Notes: generated by a model from the sequence alone, not told the origin. A DNA stretch of 64,000 nt from Rubrivivax sp. (GCA_016707445.1 JADJHR010000003.1:434001-498000), one strand, 5' to 3'. Shown: positions 8,667 to 17,880, counted from the stretch's first letter. Numbers and translations: made by a program.

Positions 8667-9008
8667 TCAGCGCGTGCCGCTGACGGGCGCCGAATCGTCG
8701 GGCACGAAGATCCACAGCAGCACGTAGACCAGCAGGCCGGCACCGCCCCACAATGAAAGCAGCACGGTCAGCAACCGCCACAACCAGCTGTCGATGCCCG
8801 AGCTGCGCGCGATACCGCCGCAGACGCCGCCCAGCCAGCGGTCTTGCGTGCTACGGCGAAAACTGCTGAAGGCGGCCAACGGAGGCGGCGGAAACGCCGT
8901 GTCAGGGCCATCGAGCAGCCGCGCCTTGGCGCGCGCGAACTCGGCGTCGTCGAGCACACCCTGGTCGTGCAGGTCCTTGAGCTTGCCCAGTTCGTCAATC
9001 AGTGCCAT
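8667..9008 (-). CDS. SHOCT-like/PspC-domain small membrane protein
   Basis: This is a 113-residue protein. Residues 1-30 (LGKLKDLHDQGVLDDAEFAR) match the short SHOCT-type helical motif. Residues ~50-105 are a PspC domain: RWLGGVCGGIARSSGIDSW followed by a membrane helix LLVYVLLWIFVPDD. PspC proteins take part in envelope stress sensing, but no pspA or pspB gene is nearby. The start at 9008 has a strong ribosome site (AAGGAG, 5 bases upstream). It is probably the first gene of a two-gene unit with the MFS transporter. Confidence 0.8.
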   Translation of the reverse strand: MALIDELGKLKDLHDQGVLDDAEFARAKARLLDGPDTAFPPPPLAAFSSFRRSTQDRWLGGVCGGIARSSGIDSWLWRLLTVLLSLWGGAGLLVYVLLWIFVPDDSAPVSGTR

Positions 9009-9074
9009 CGTTGCTCCTTGCGCCGGCAGAGCATATCCGCATGGGCGGACGGTGCTGCAGCCGCCCGGCACCGC

Positions 9075-9926
9075 TTACAGGTCGATGCACAAACACCAGA
9101 GTTCGGGGAAGAGCACGACGTCGAGCATCTTGCGCAGGTAGCCCACCCCGGAGGTGCCGCCGGTGCCGCGCTTGAAGCCGATGATGCGCTCCACCGTCGT
9201 CACGTGGCGAAAGCGCCAGAGGCGAAACGCGTCTTCCAGGTCGGTCAGTTCCTCGCCCAGCTGGTACAGGTCCCAGTGCGTGTCGGGCTGGCGATAGACC
9301 TGCAGCCACGCGGCCTCGACCTCGTCGCTGGGCACATAGGCTTGCGTCCAGTCGCGTTCGACATGGCTGGCCGGCAGTGCCAGCCCACGACGCGCCAGCA
9401 GGCGCAGGGCCTCGTCGTACAGCGACGGCGCCGCGTAGGCCGACTGCACCTGGGCCAGGCGATCGGCGCGGTGGGCATGCGGCTTGAGCATGGCCGCATT
9501 CTTGTTGCCCAGGCTGAACTCGATGCAGCGGTACTGCCAGCTCTGGAAGCCGCTGCTGTGGCCGAGGTAGGGGCGGATGGCGCTGTACTCGGGCGGCGTC
9601 ATCGTCGCCAGCACGTCCCAGGCGTGCACCAGCTGCTCCATGATCTTCGACACCCGGGCCAGCATCTTGAAGGCGGCTGGCAGCCGGTCGGCCGCAACGT
9701 GGGTGATGGCGGCCTGCATCTCGTGCAGCATCAGCTTCATCCACAGCTCGCTGGTCTGGTGCTGCACGATGAAGAGCATCTCGTTGTGCTCGGGCGATCG
9801 TGGATGTTGCGCGTCCAGCACCTGGTCCAGGTGCAGGTAGTCGCCATAGCTCATGTCCTGGCTGAAGTCGAGCTGCGCGTGCTCGCTCTGGACCACGTCC
9901 TCGGGCCGCGGTGCGGTGTCGGTCAT
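9075..9926 (-). CDS. kynA: Tryptophan 2,3-dioxygenase
   Basis: This heme enzyme opens the indole ring of L-tryptophan to N-formylkynurenine, the first step of the kynurenine pathway. It has 283 residues from ATG 9926, with GAGGG about 7 bases upstream. Family hallmarks: [19 protein letters not shown] (heme-ligand His region), [20 protein letters not shown] and the C-terminal [18 protein letters not shown]. Length is typical of the bacterial family. It is the last gene of the kynB-kynU-kynA operon, 11 bases after kynU. Confidence 0.95.
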   Translation of the reverse strand: MTDTAPRPEDVVQSEHAQLDFSQDMSYGDYLHLDQVLDAQHPRSPEHNEMLFIVQHQTSELWMKLMLHEMQAAITHVAADRLPAAFKMLARVSKIMEQLVHAWDVLATMTPPEYSAIRPYLGHSSGFQSWQYRCIEFSLGNKNAAMLKPHAHRADRLAQVQSAYAAPSLYDEALRLLARRGLALPASHVERDWTQAYVPSDEVEAAWLQVYRQPDTHWDLYQLGEELTDLEDAFRLWRFRHVTTVERIIGFKRGTGGTSGVGYLRKMLDVVLFPELWCLCIDL

Positions 9927-9937
9927 GTGGATTTCCC

Positions 9938-11270
9938 TCAGGTGACGGCGTGGCGCTGGCCGAACTCGTCGCGGCGCCATGCGCCGGATTCGAGCACCTG
10001 GCGAAGATGCTCGACCGCGTCCCAGGCGTCGACGAAGCGCGTGTACAGCGGCGTGAAGCCGAAGCGCAGGATGTCGGGCAGGGCGGCGCTGTCGTTGCTC
10101 GCGCTGCCGGCGCGGTAGTCACCGACCACGCCGCGCGCGATCAGCGCCTGCACGATGGCGTAGGCGCCTTCGTCGCGTGCCAGGCAGACCTGCGAGCCGC
10201 GATGCCCGTCGTGGCGAGGTGATGCCAGCGTCAGGCCATGGCCGCCGCAGCGGGCCTCGACCAGGTCGGCAAACAGCCGCGTCAGCGCCAGCGACTTGGC
10301 GCGCAGCGCTGCGACGCCGCCAAAGCGTTCGGCGGCCAGCACGGTGTCGACGCCACATTCCAGTGCGGCCATTGCCAGCACCGCTGGTGTGCCGCACAGG
10401 TAGCGCGCAATGCCGGCGGCCGGCCGGTAGCCGGGGCTGAATTCGAATGGCGCCGCATGTCCCATCCAGCCGGCCAGCGGCTGCCAGAACCGATCGGCAT
10501 GACGCGGATGAACCCACACGAAGGCTGGTGCGCCAGGGCCGCCATTGAGGTACTTGTAGCCGCAGCCGACCGCAAAGTCAGCCGACCTCGACCGGACCGG
10601 GTCCACGAAGTCGGCGCCACCGCCATGCAGGTCCACCGGCACGGCGCCTGCGCTGTGCGCCAGGTCCCAGATCGCCAACGCGCCGGCGTCGTGCGCCGCC
10701 TGCGACAACGCCGCCATCTCGTGCATGCGGCCGCTGCGGTAGTTGACGTGGGTGAGCATCATCACCGCCACGCGCTCGTCCAGTCTGGCGAACAGGTCGT
10801 CTGCATCGGCCAGTTCAAGCATGAAGCCACGTTCGCGCGCCAGCGCTTCGGCGATGTACAGGTCGGTCGGAAAGTTGCTGCGTTCGGACAGGATCACGCG
10901 GCGCTGCGGTGCATCGGCCTGCGTGATGTTCAGCGCGGCGCTGAGCACCTTGAACAGGTTGACCGAGGTCGAGTCGGCGCACACCAGCTCACCCGGCCCG
11001 GCCCCGACCAGGCGCGCGATCTTGTCGCCCACGCGTTGCGGCAGCGTCATCCAGCCGGCGGCGTTCCAGCTGCCGATCAGGCCCTGGCCCCATTCTTCGG
11101 CGCACCACCTGCTGCACGCGGGCGGCGGTGGCGCGCGGCAACACGCCCAGCGAATTGCCGTCGAGATAGATCAGCCCCGGCGGCAGTTCGAACTGCTCGC
11201 GCAGCGGCGCCAGCACATCGGCGGCGTCGAGCGCCAGCGCTGCGTCGCGAGACAAATCGGTGGATGTCAT
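9938..11270 (-). pseudogene. kynU: Kynureninase, frameshifted near 11102
   Basis: Kynureninase cleaves kynurenine to anthranilate and alanine using PLP. The N-terminus ([20 protein letters not shown]) is in one frame from ATG 11270. The rest (SVNLFKVLSAALN, the PLP lysine region VGCGYKYLNGGPGAP, through to 9938) is in another frame. Around 11098-11106 the N-frame turns to nonsense ([11 protein letters not shown]). Dropping one base, for example G11102 on the plus strand, restores [19 protein letters not shown], which fits the family. All other parts look intact, so this is a single +1 frameshift: a recent inactivation or a sequence error. Its ATG overlaps the kynB stop by four bases. Confidence 0.85.
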
Positions 11271-11908
11271 GAAAGCTCCCTCAGGATGGCGCGCACCGGC
11301 GATGCGTCGGCGTCGACCCAGCGCAGCGGCAGTGCGATCAGTTCGTAGTCGCCTTCGGGCACGTCGTCGAGCACCAGGTTTTCCAGCACACGTAGGCCGC
11401 GCCGATGAACCACCTGGTGGCTGGGCAGCGTCTTGCTGTCGGCCGGATCGATGCTGGCGGTGTCGATGCCCAGCAGCAGCACGCCGCGGTCGGCCAGCTG
11501 GTCCACGGTGCCGGGTGCGAAGGCGGTCAACGCGGGATCGAAGCGGTCAAGTGGCGCGCGGTCGTAGGTGCGAACCAGCACGCGCGGCGGTAGCGCATCG
11601 AGCGCATGGGCCAGGTGTCGCCATTCGATCAGCGCACCACAAGCGATCGCGTGGATGACGCGGCAGCGGCCGAGGTAGGGCAGCAGGTCGAGCTGGCCCA
11701 CGGCCTGCCCGTCGGCAGCGTAATGCAAGGGTGCATCGGCATGCGCGCCGACATGCGGCGACAGCGTGATGGCGCTGACGTTTACGGGGCAGCCTGGCCC
11801 CAGCGTCGCGCTCCAGCGCTGCTGGTAGGGCGTGTCGCCGGGGAACACCGGTGAGCCCACATGCACCGGCGGAGAAAGATCCCACAGGCGTGGCGGTGCA
11901 CGTTGCAT
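11267..11908 (-). CDS. kynB: Kynurenine formamidase (arylformamidase, KynB type)
   Basis: This enzyme hydrolyses N-formylkynurenine to kynurenine and formate, the second step of the pathway. It has 213 residues. The metal-binding cyclase-family motif appears as [14 protein letters not shown], matching the HxGxHxDxP pattern of Kyn[21 protein letters not shown] at the N-terminus and [12 protein letters not shown] are also typical. It is first gene of the minus-strand kyn operon and starts about 80 bases from the divergent CoA-ligase gene, with a palindrome in between. It overlaps kynU by four bases. Confidence 0.93.
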   Translation of the reverse strand: MQRAPPRLWDLSPPVHVGSPVFPGDTPYQQRWSATLGPGCPVNVSAITLSPHVGAHADAPLHYAADGQAVGQLDLLPYLGRCRVIHAIACGALIEWRHLAHALDALPPRVLVRTYDRAPLDRFDPALTAFAPGTVDQLADRGVLLLGIDTASIDPADSKTLPSHQVVHRRGLRVLENLVLDDVPEGDYELIALPLRWVDADASPVRAILRELS

Positions 11909-11922
11909 TCGGTCCCCGGCAA

Positions 11923-11937
11923 TTAGTTGACAACTAA
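11923..11937. promoter_or_regulatory. Perfect 15-bp palindrome between kynB and CoA ligase (MarR-type operator candidate)
   Basis: TTAGTTGACAACTAA is a perfect inverted repeat (7-bp arms, one central base) in the divergent intergenic region. It is 15 bases from the kynB start and 53 from the ligase start. Its form resembles operators of MarR-family regulators of aromatic catabolism. No regulator gene is adjacent, so the protein is unknown. The position would allow it to control both directions. Confidence 0.6.
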
Positions 11938-11990
11938 ACTATATCGCCAAAGAATGGCTGCGCGTCTTCCACCTCCTTCGAGTCAGCTGC

Positions 11991-13613
11991 ATGGTCCCCA
12001 GCGCGCACGTCGACACCTTCGCCCGCGACAATCTGCCGTTGCCCGAGGCGATGCCCGAACTCCTGTTCGAGCTGCCCGAGTTGCAGTTGCCGCAGCGCCT
12101 GAACGTGGCCACCGAGCTGCTCGATCGCTGGGTGGCACAGGGGCAGGGCGACCGCCTGTGCGTGCAGGGCGAGTCGAATGGCGCACCGCAGCGCTGGACC
12201 TACGCCGACCTGCAGGCACGCGCGAACCGCATCGCACGCGTGCTGGTCGACGACCTGGGGCTGGTGCCGGGCAACCGCGTGCTGCTGCGCGGCGCCAATT
12301 CGGCGATGTTGGCGGCCTGCTGGTTCGGCGTCATCAAGGCGGGTGGCATTGCGGTGGGCACCATGCCGCTGTTGCGCGAGCGCGAGCTCGTGCCCATCGT
12401 CGACAAGGCCCGCGTCACGCATGCGCTGTGCGACGCCCGCCTGGCCGAAGCCTTGTACGCGGTGCAGGCCAACTGCCCACAGCTGACGCAGCTGCGGCTG
12501 TTCAACGGCGATGGCGCCGCGGGCTCGCTGGAAGCGGCGATGGCCAGCAAGGCAGCCGACTTCGACAACGTCGACAGCGCTGCCGACGACGTCTGCCTGA
12601 TGGCCTTCACGTCGGGCACCACGGGTGTGCCCAAGGGCACGATGCATTTCCACCGCGACCTCATCGCCGCCTGCCGATGCTGGCCGCCGCAGATGCTGCG
12701 CGCGCAGCCCGACGACGTCTTCATCGGCAGTCCGCCGCTGGCCTTCACGTTCGGCCTGGGCGGACTGCTGGTGTTTCCCCTGGCCATCGGTGCCAGCACC
12801 GTGCTGCTGGAGAAGGTCAGCCCCGACGCGCTGCTGCCGGCGATCGCTCGCTACAAGGCCACGGTGTGCTTCACCGCGCCGACCTCGTACCGCGCAATGG
12901 CGGCGCAAGTCGGCCAGCACGATCTGACGTCGCTACGCAAGTGTGTGTCGGCGGGTGAGGCGCTGCCGGCGGCGACGCGGCTGCTGTGGAAGCAGGCCAC
13001 CGGCATCGAGATCATCGACGGCATCGGGTCGACCGAGTTGTTCCACATCTTCATCTCGGCCGACGAAGCGCATGCTCGACCCGGCGCCACCGGCGTGCCG
13101 GTGCAGGGCTATCGCGCCTGCGTGCTCGACGAGCAGGGGCACGAACTGCCGCCCGGCCAGGTCGGGCGGCTGGCGGTCAAGGGACCGACCGGCTGCAAGT
13201 ACCTGGCCGACGATCGCCAGGCCACCTATGTGAAAACCGGCTGGAATCTGACCGGTGACGCCTACCGCATCGGCGACGACGGTCAGTTCGAATTTCAGGC
13301 GCGCACTGACGACATGATCGTCAGCGGCGGCTACAACATCGCCGGCCCCGAGGTCGAGGACGCCTTGCTGTTGCATCCGGCGGTGGCCGAGTGCGGCGTG
13401 ATCGGCCAGGTCGACGCCGCACGCGGCCACGTCGTCAAGGCCTTCGTTGTGCTCAGGCCCGGGCAGGTGGGTGACGACGCACTTGCAGCCGAATTGCAGA
13501 CCTTCTGCAAGCAGACCATCGCACCCTACAAGTACCCGCGCCAGATCGAGTTCCGCGACAGTCTGCCGCGCACCGAGACCGGCAAGCTGCAGCGCTTCAG
13601 GTTGCGCGGCTGA
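11991..13613 (+). CDS. 2-aminobenzoate-CoA ligase (benzoate-CoA ligase family)
   Basis: This 540-residue acyl-CoA synthetase of the benzoate/2-aminobenzoate-CoA ligase group activates an aromatic acid with ATP and CoA. Motifs: AMP-binding FTSGTTGVPKGTMHFHR, DGIGSTELFHIFIS, the hinge region TGDAYRIGDDGQFEF and the C-terminal PRTETGKLQR (catalytic lysine). The stretch GTMPLLRERELVPIVDKA is characteristic of the aminobenzoate subgroup. It lies divergent to kynBUA, which makes anthranilate, so anthranilate is the probable substrate. The next enzyme of the CoA route (2-aminobenzoyl-CoA monooxygenase) is not in the window. Confidence 0.85.
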   Translation: MVPSAHVDTFARDNLPLPEAMPELLFELPELQLPQRLNVATELLDRWVAQGQGDRLCVQGESNGAPQRWTYADLQARANRIARVLVDDLGLVPGNRVLLRGANSAMLAACWFGVIKAGGIAVGTMPLLRERELVPIVDKARVTHALCDARLAEALYAVQANCPQLTQLRLFNGDGAAGSLEAAMASKAADFDNVDSAADDVCLMAFTSGTTGVPKGTMHFHRDLIAACRCWPPQMLRAQPDDVFIGSPPLAFTFGLGGLLVFPLAIGASTVLLEKVSPDALLPAIARYKATVCFTAPTSYRAMAAQVGQHDLTSLRKCVSAGEALPAATRLLWKQATGIEIIDGIGSTELFHIFISADEAHARPGATGVPVQGYRACVLDEQGHELPPGQVGRLAVKGPTGCKYLADDRQATYVKTGWNLTGDAYRIGDDGQFEFQARTDDMIVSGGYNIAGPEVEDALLLHPAVAECGVIGQVDAARGHVVKAFVVLRPGQVGDDALAAELQTFCKQTIAPYKYPRQIEFRDSLPRTETGKLQRFRLRG

Positions 13614-13619
13614 GCCCAG

Positions 13620-14039
13620 CTAGCCCAGCACCTCGGGCGTCCTGCGCGCCGGGTCAAGCCGCAAGCGCGCGCCGTGGCGTACCCGCTGCGTGATGTCGCC
13701 CTCGAAGCCGGCCAGCATCGTGATGCCCGCGTGCGCCGCACCCTGCGCCAGGATCGGGTTGACGATGTTGAAGGCGATGGCCACGGGGCACAGGTCGCGC
13801 GACTTCATCTCGTACAGCATCCAGGCGCTGGCAACGCCGCCCTTGGCGGTGTTCAGCACCAGGATCTTGCCGTGGTACGACTGGCCGAACAGCGGGTGCG
13901 AAGGGCGTGAGAACGTGCCCTTCAACCGATCCAGGTCGTAGCGTGCCGAGAAGCCGTCGTGCGCGCTGAGGCATTCGGCTTCCACCGGCTGGCCCATCGC
14001 ATGGCAGGAGGTGTAGCTTGCCACTGCGATGGCGCTCAT
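13620..14039 (-). CDS. Aconitase-X swivel (DUF126-like) small subunit, orphan
   Basis: This 139-residue protein resembles the small swivel subunit (DUF126) of type II aconitase-X dehydratases. The diagnostic stretches are AHDGFSARYDLDRLKGTFSR, HPLFGQSYHGKILVLNTAKG and GVASAWMLYEM. Known type II AcnX enzymes need a separate large subunit, normally encoded alongside. None is present in this window; upstream lies only a deleted Bug pseudogene. The gene may be a relic, or may work with a partner elsewhere. It is convergent with the CoA-ligase gene, 6 bases apart. Confidence 0.6.
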   Translation of the reverse strand: MSAIAVASYTSCHAMGQPVEAECLSAHDGFSARYDLDRLKGTFSRPSHPLFGQSYHGKILVLNTAKGGVASAWMLYEMKSRDLCPVAIAFNIVNPILAQGAAHAGITMLAGFEGDITQRVRHGARLRLDPARRTPEVLG

Positions 14040-14130
14040 GGGACGTCCCTTCGCGCAGCACGCTGCTGGCCTTCCAGGCGGCCGTGACCCGCATCAGCAT
14101 CGGGCTGGCACGCGCCCCTGATGACCAGGT

Positions 14131-14445
14131 TCATGGCGCTGGCTTGAAGGCCGAAGCGCGGATCACCGGGCCCGAACGCTCGTAGTCGTCCTTCATGCTG
14201 GCGCCCAGCCGTTCGGCACTCAGGCCGCTGGGCTCCAGCCCCATCTCGAGCAGGCGCTTGTTCACCGCCCGCATCCTTCACCGCAGCGATGGCGGCGCGC
14301 GCGTCAATGAGTCAGAGGTGGCGCCGGCCGGGTAGCCGACGATGGTGCGCAGCGGGCTGTCCTGTGCCGCAGCCGGGGCCATCGCGCTCAAGGCTGCCAG
14401 CAAGCTGAGCAGCGGGAGCAACCATCGCGGTCGGCTCATGGGCAT
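14131..14445 (-). pseudogene. Bug/TctC-type solute-binding protein, internally deleted
   Basis: The first ~47 codons read MSRPRWLLPLLSLLAALSA and then LRTIVGYPAGATSDSLTR, a Bug signal peptide and first strand. After a TGA at 14278-14280 the same frame resumes as NKRLLEMGLEPSGLSAERLG and MKDDYERSGPVIRASAFKP, the family's C-terminal helix, ending at 14131. The roughly 200-250 residues between are missing. This is therefore a remnant made by internal deletion. It once probably served the AcnX-like neighbour or the Tct system on the other side. Confidence 0.75.
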
Positions 14446-14608
14446 GGTGGGTGATCGAACCGGCGCAAGAATGCGCGGACAGGCGGCGGTGCCGACTCGG
14501 GACAGACCCTGAGAGTCGTCGCCAGCGGCCGAAAGCCTAGGCACAAACGCGCTGTCGCCCGGCCGCCGGATGGCCAAGACTCCGGGCGTTGCCCTCACTG
14601 CCACCTCC

Positions 14609-15277
14609 ATGCGCATCCTGCTGGCTGAAGACGAACGAGAACTGGCGGCGTGGCTGGTGCGCGCGCTGGCGCAAAGCGGCTTCCAGGTCGACTGGGTCGA
14701 CGACGGCCGCATGGTGCGGCGCAGCCTGAAGGCCACGCGCTACGACGCGCTGATCCTCGACCTGGGGCTGCCGGGACTGGGCGGGCACGACGTGCTGGCC
14801 GACCTGCGCGACGCCGACGAACGGCTGCCGGTGTTGATCCTGACTGCGCGCGACTCGCTGGCCGAGCGGGTCAGCAGCCTGCGCGAAGGCGCCGACGACT
14901 TTCTGGCCAAGCCCTTCGAGCTGGAAGAACTCGAGGCGCGGCTGATCGCGCTGGTGCGGCGTGCCCGCGGCAGCGACCATCCGCGCCTGGCCTGCGGGCC
15001 TCTGGCCTACGACACAGCCAGCAAGCAGTTCAGCCTGTCGCACGAGTCGCTGGCGCTGACGCCGCGTGAGCATGCCGTGCTGCGTGCGCTGATCCAGCGC
15101 AGCGGCGAGCCGCTGACCAAGCGCGAGATCGTCGACCGGGTCTTCTCCGACGAGCAGGATGTGCATCCCGAAGTCATCGAGGTGCTGGTGCACCGGCTGC
15201 GCAAACGCCTGGCCGACAGCCCGGTGCGCATCACGACCCTGCGTGGCCTGGGCTACGTGCTCGAATGCAGCGCCTGA
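14609..15277 (+). CDS. tctD: OmpR-family response regulator (TctD-like)
   Basis: This 222-residue regulator has a receiver domain at residues 1-115 (acidic pocket E7/D8, phospho-acceptor D51 in LILDLGLPG, K101 in LAKPF) and a winged-helix DNA-binding domain ending HRLRKRLADSPVRITTLRG. I start at ATG 14609; an earlier in-frame start at 14570 adds residues without homology. It overlaps the sensor-kinase gene by 13 bases and is followed by a complete tctCBA transport operon, so it should activate citrate/tricarboxylate uptake as TctD does. Confidence 0.85.
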   Translation: MRILLAEDERELAAWLVRALAQSGFQVDWVDDGRMVRRSLKATRYDALILDLGLPGLGGHDVLADLRDADERLPVLILTARDSLAERVSSLREGADDFLAKPFELEELEARLIALVRRARGSDHPRLACGPLAYDTASKQFSLSHESLALTPREHAVLRALIQRSGEPLTKREIVDRVFSDEQDVHPEVIEVLVHRLRKRLADSPVRITTLRGLGYVLECSA

Positions 15278-16695
15278 AGCTGTCCAGCCTGCACAGCCTG
15301 AGCCTGCGGCGCACGCTGCTGCTGGTGTTGTTCCCGGGGCTGATTCTGGTCATCGGCGCCGAGCTTGGCCTGACCTGGCGCGCCGCGGTCGATGCGGCCA
15401 ATGCGGCCTACGACCGCTCGCTGCTCGGCGCCATCAAGTCGATCGACGCCAACATCTCCACCGCCAGCGGCGGCCTGGGCGTCGAGCTGCCCTACGTGAT
15501 GCTCGAGTTCTTCCAGTTGACGGCCAGCGGCCAGGTCTATTACCGGGTGGCCACCGAAGGCGGCCTGGTCGAGATCGGCAATGCCGACCTGCCGGCGCCG
15601 CCCAGTTTGTTGGTCACCGGCTATCCGCAGTTCAGTGACGCGGTCTACTACGGCGAGCCGGTGCGCATCGGTTCTTACGCGCGCTTGCTCGACCGCCCGC
15701 TGGCCGGCCAGGGCAAGACACAGCGCGTGATCATCCAGGTCGCCGAGACGCTCGAGTCGCGCCGCGACTTCACGCGCGCGCTGGTGCTGCAGTCGGTGGC
15801 GCGCGACCTGCTGCTGGTGCTGGCGGCCACGTTGCTGCTGGTGTTTGCCGTCGCCTGGGCCTTGCGGCCGCTGGCGCGGCTGCGCAGCGAGGTCGCCGCC
15901 CGATCCGATCAGGACATGACGCCGATCTCGACGCACGGGGTTCCCAGCGATGTGCAGCCGCTGGTGCTGGCGATCAACGAGCATGTCGAGCGCAACCGCC
16001 TTCAGACCGAGGCACGCCGGCGTTTCGTCGACGACGCCTCGCACCAGCTGCGAACGCCGCTGGCCACCTTGGCCACCCAGGTCGGGTTTGCCTTGAGGCA
16101 GACCGACGCCGAAGATCTGCGCCAGACCGTGGTGGCCATCAAGGCGCAGCTGGACGAGACCGTGCGCCAGACCAACCAGATGCTGGCCTTGGCACGGGCC
16201 GAGAGCGTCGCCCTCACCGCCGAGTCGGTCGATGCGGGCGCCTTGGCCGAAGAGCTGGTGCGCAAGTGGTGGGCCGAGGCGCGTGCCCGAGGCATCGACC
16301 TGGGTCTGGAGCGAAACGATGAAACCCTGCAGGTGCTGGCTCAGCCCGGCTTGCTGAAGGAGGCCTTGTCCAACCTCTTGCACAACGCGATCCGCTACAC
16401 GCCGCCTGGCGGGCAGGTCACGCTGCAAGTCGCCCGGCTCGGGCAAGGGGTCACGATCGCCGTCATCGACAACGGGCCAGGCATTCCTGCGGCCGAACTA
16501 GAGCACGCTGGCGATCGCTTTTTCCGCGGCAGCAACATCGACCAGCCCGGCAGCGGCCTGGGGCTGGCGATCGTTCGCTCCATCGTCGAACGGCTGCACG
16601 GCAGCCTGCTGCTGGCTGCAGGGCCGCAGGGCCGGGGGCTGGCCGTGACGCTGTCGTTGCCGCTGGCGGTCGATGCCAAGAAAGATCAGGGTTAA
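15265..16695 (+). CDS. tctE: Sensor histidine kinase (TctE-like)
   Basis: This 476-residue inner-membrane kinase has a first membrane helix at ~15-35, a periplasmic 2CSK_N-type domain, and a second helix at ~180-200 (LLLVLAATLLLVFAVAWAL). The phospho-accepting H260 is in FVDDASHQLRTPL, followed by an ATPase domain with NLLHNAIRYTPPGG, VIDNGPGIP and GSGLGLAIVRSIV. It is the partner of the upstream response regulator. Likely input is the substrate of the adjacent Tct transporter, possibly with its binding protein. That is inferred from the TctDE precedent. Confidence 0.85.
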   Translation: MQRLKLSSLHSLSLRRTLLLVLFPGLILVIGAELGLTWRAAVDAANAAYDRSLLGAIKSIDANISTASGGLGVELPYVMLEFFQLTASGQVYYRVATEGGLVEIGNADLPAPPSLLVTGYPQFSDAVYYGEPVRIGSYARLLDRPLAGQGKTQRVIIQVAETLESRRDFTRALVLQSVARDLLLVLAATLLLVFAVAWALRPLARLRSEVAARSDQDMTPISTHGVPSDVQPLVLAINEHVERNRLQTEARRRFVDDASHQLRTPLATLATQVGFALRQTDAEDLRQTVVAIKAQLDETVRQTNQMLALARAESVALTAESVDAGALAEELVRKWWAEARARGIDLGLERNDETLQVLAQPGLLKEALSNLLHNAIRYTPPGGQVTLQVARLGQGVTIAVIDNGPGIPAAELEHAGDRFFRGSNIDQPGSGLGLAIVRSIVERLHGSLLLAAGPQGRGLAVTLSLPLAVDAKKDQG

Positions 16696-16717
16696 CCCGA
16701 ATGATTATTCGACTTGT

Positions 16718-16735
16718 CTGAAAGGCGGCTGAAAG
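16718..16735 (+). promoter_or_regulatory. Tandem CTGAAAG direct repeats upstream of tctC (candidate TctD site)
   Basis: CTGAAAG occurs at 16718 and again at 16729, exactly 11 bases apart (one helical turn), in the 118-base gap between tctE and tctC. OmpR-family dimers bind such tandem half-sites. The first half-site is 96 bases upstream of the tctC start, a fitting place for activation of tctCBA. Confidence 0.5.
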
Positions 16736-16813
16736 TACGGCCTCGATAGAGTGCCTGCATCCCTGCTGCCAGACCCTGGCCTGGGCCCGATCAACATGCG
16801 ATGGAGACATTCG

Positions 16814-17794
16814 ATGAGCCGCAGATTTCATGTACTTTCCCTGGTCCTGGCCTGCGCCGTCATGACGGCAACGGCGGGGCCACTGGACAAGACCGAATGC
16901 ATCGCGCCGGCCAAGCCTGGTGGCGGCTTCGATCTGACCTGCAAGCTGGTGCAGTCGGCACTGATGGGCGGCAAGTACATCACCGACCCGATGCGCATCA
17001 CCTACATGCCGGGCGGCATCGGTGCGGTGGCCTACAACGCCATCGTCGCGCAGCGGCCGGCCGAGGACAACACGTTGGTCGCGTTCTCGGGCGGGTCGCT
17101 GCTCAACCTCGCGCAGGGCAAGTTCGGCCGCTACAACGAGAACGACGTGCGCTGGCTGGCCGCCGTCGGCGCCGATTACGGCGCCATCATCGTGGCCGAC
17201 AGTTCGCCCTTCAAGTCGCTGAAGGACGTGATCGCCGCCGTCAAGGCCGACCCGACCAAGGTGGTCTTCGGCGCCGGCGGCACGGTCGGCAGCCAGGACT
17301 GGATGAAGGCGGCGCTGACCGCCCGCGCCGCCGGGCTGAACCCCAAGTCGATGCGGTTCGTGGCCTTCGAAGGCGGTGGTGAAGCGATGACCGCCTTGCA
17401 GGGTGGCCATGTGCAGGTCTATTCGGGTGACGCCTCCGAGGCTTCGCAGCAGATCAAGGCCGGCGCCAAGATCCGCGTGCTGGCGGTCATGTCCGACCAG
17501 CGCCTGGAAGGCAACCTGGCCAACGTGCCCACCGCCAAGGAGCAGGGCATGGACATCGAGTGGCCCATCATCCGCGGCTTCTACCTGGGCCCCAAGGTCA
17601 GCGATGCCGACTACAAGACCTGGTCGGACACCTTCAAGAAGATGATGGCCACGCCGGCCTACGACAAGCTGCGCAGCGAGCGCGGGCTGTTTCCCTTCGA
17701 CCTGACCGGCGCCGAAGCCGACACCTACATCAAGCAGCGCGTGCAGGCCTATCGCAAGCTGGCGACCGAATTCGGTCTCGCGGTCGCGAAGTGA
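16814..17794 (+). CDS. tctC: Tripartite tricarboxylate transporter substrate-binding protein
   Basis: This 326-residue periplasmic binding protein of the TctC/Bug family captures citrate-like acids for TctAB. Start at ATG 16814 has GGAGAC 6 bases upstream; an earlier in-frame start at 16751 lies before the signal peptide. The signal peptide is MSRRFHVLSLVLACAVMTA. It then has ECIAPAKPGGGFDLTCKLVQ, MRITYMPGGIGAVAYN and FEGGGEAMTALQGGHVQVY, typical of TctC rather than generic Bug proteins. It is first of tctCBA. Confidence 0.88.
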   Translation: MSRRFHVLSLVLACAVMTATAGPLDKTECIAPAKPGGGFDLTCKLVQSALMGGKYITDPMRITYMPGGIGAVAYNAIVAQRPAEDNTLVAFSGGSLLNLAQGKFGRYNENDVRWLAAVGADYGAIIVADSSPFKSLKDVIAAVKADPTKVVFGAGGTVGSQDWMKAALTARAAGLNPKSMRFVAFEGGGEAMTALQGGHVQVYSGDASEASQQIKAGAKIRVLAVMSDQRLEGNLANVPTAKEQGMDIEWPIIRGFYLGPKVSDADYKTWSDTFKKMMATPAYDKLRSERGLFPFDLTGAEADTYIKQRVQAYRKLATEFGLAVAK

Positions 17795-17880
17795 GCTGAC
17801 GCCGGCGGCCGCGCAGAGCGTCGCTGCTGCAGCACGGTCGAAAGGGTCGCCGGTCGAGTGGCCCCGCAACGGAGACATTC

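Noticed and set aside
9045..9067. GGGCGG...CCGCCC hairpin downstream of kynA.
   Set aside because: The 6-bp stem has no T-run on the minus strand; such GC hairpins are common here and termination cannot be claimed.
14036..14134. Open frames between the Bug pseudogene and the AcnX-like gene as a remnant of an AcnX large subunit.
   Set aside because: None of the three minus-strand frames shows recognisable large-subunit sequence.
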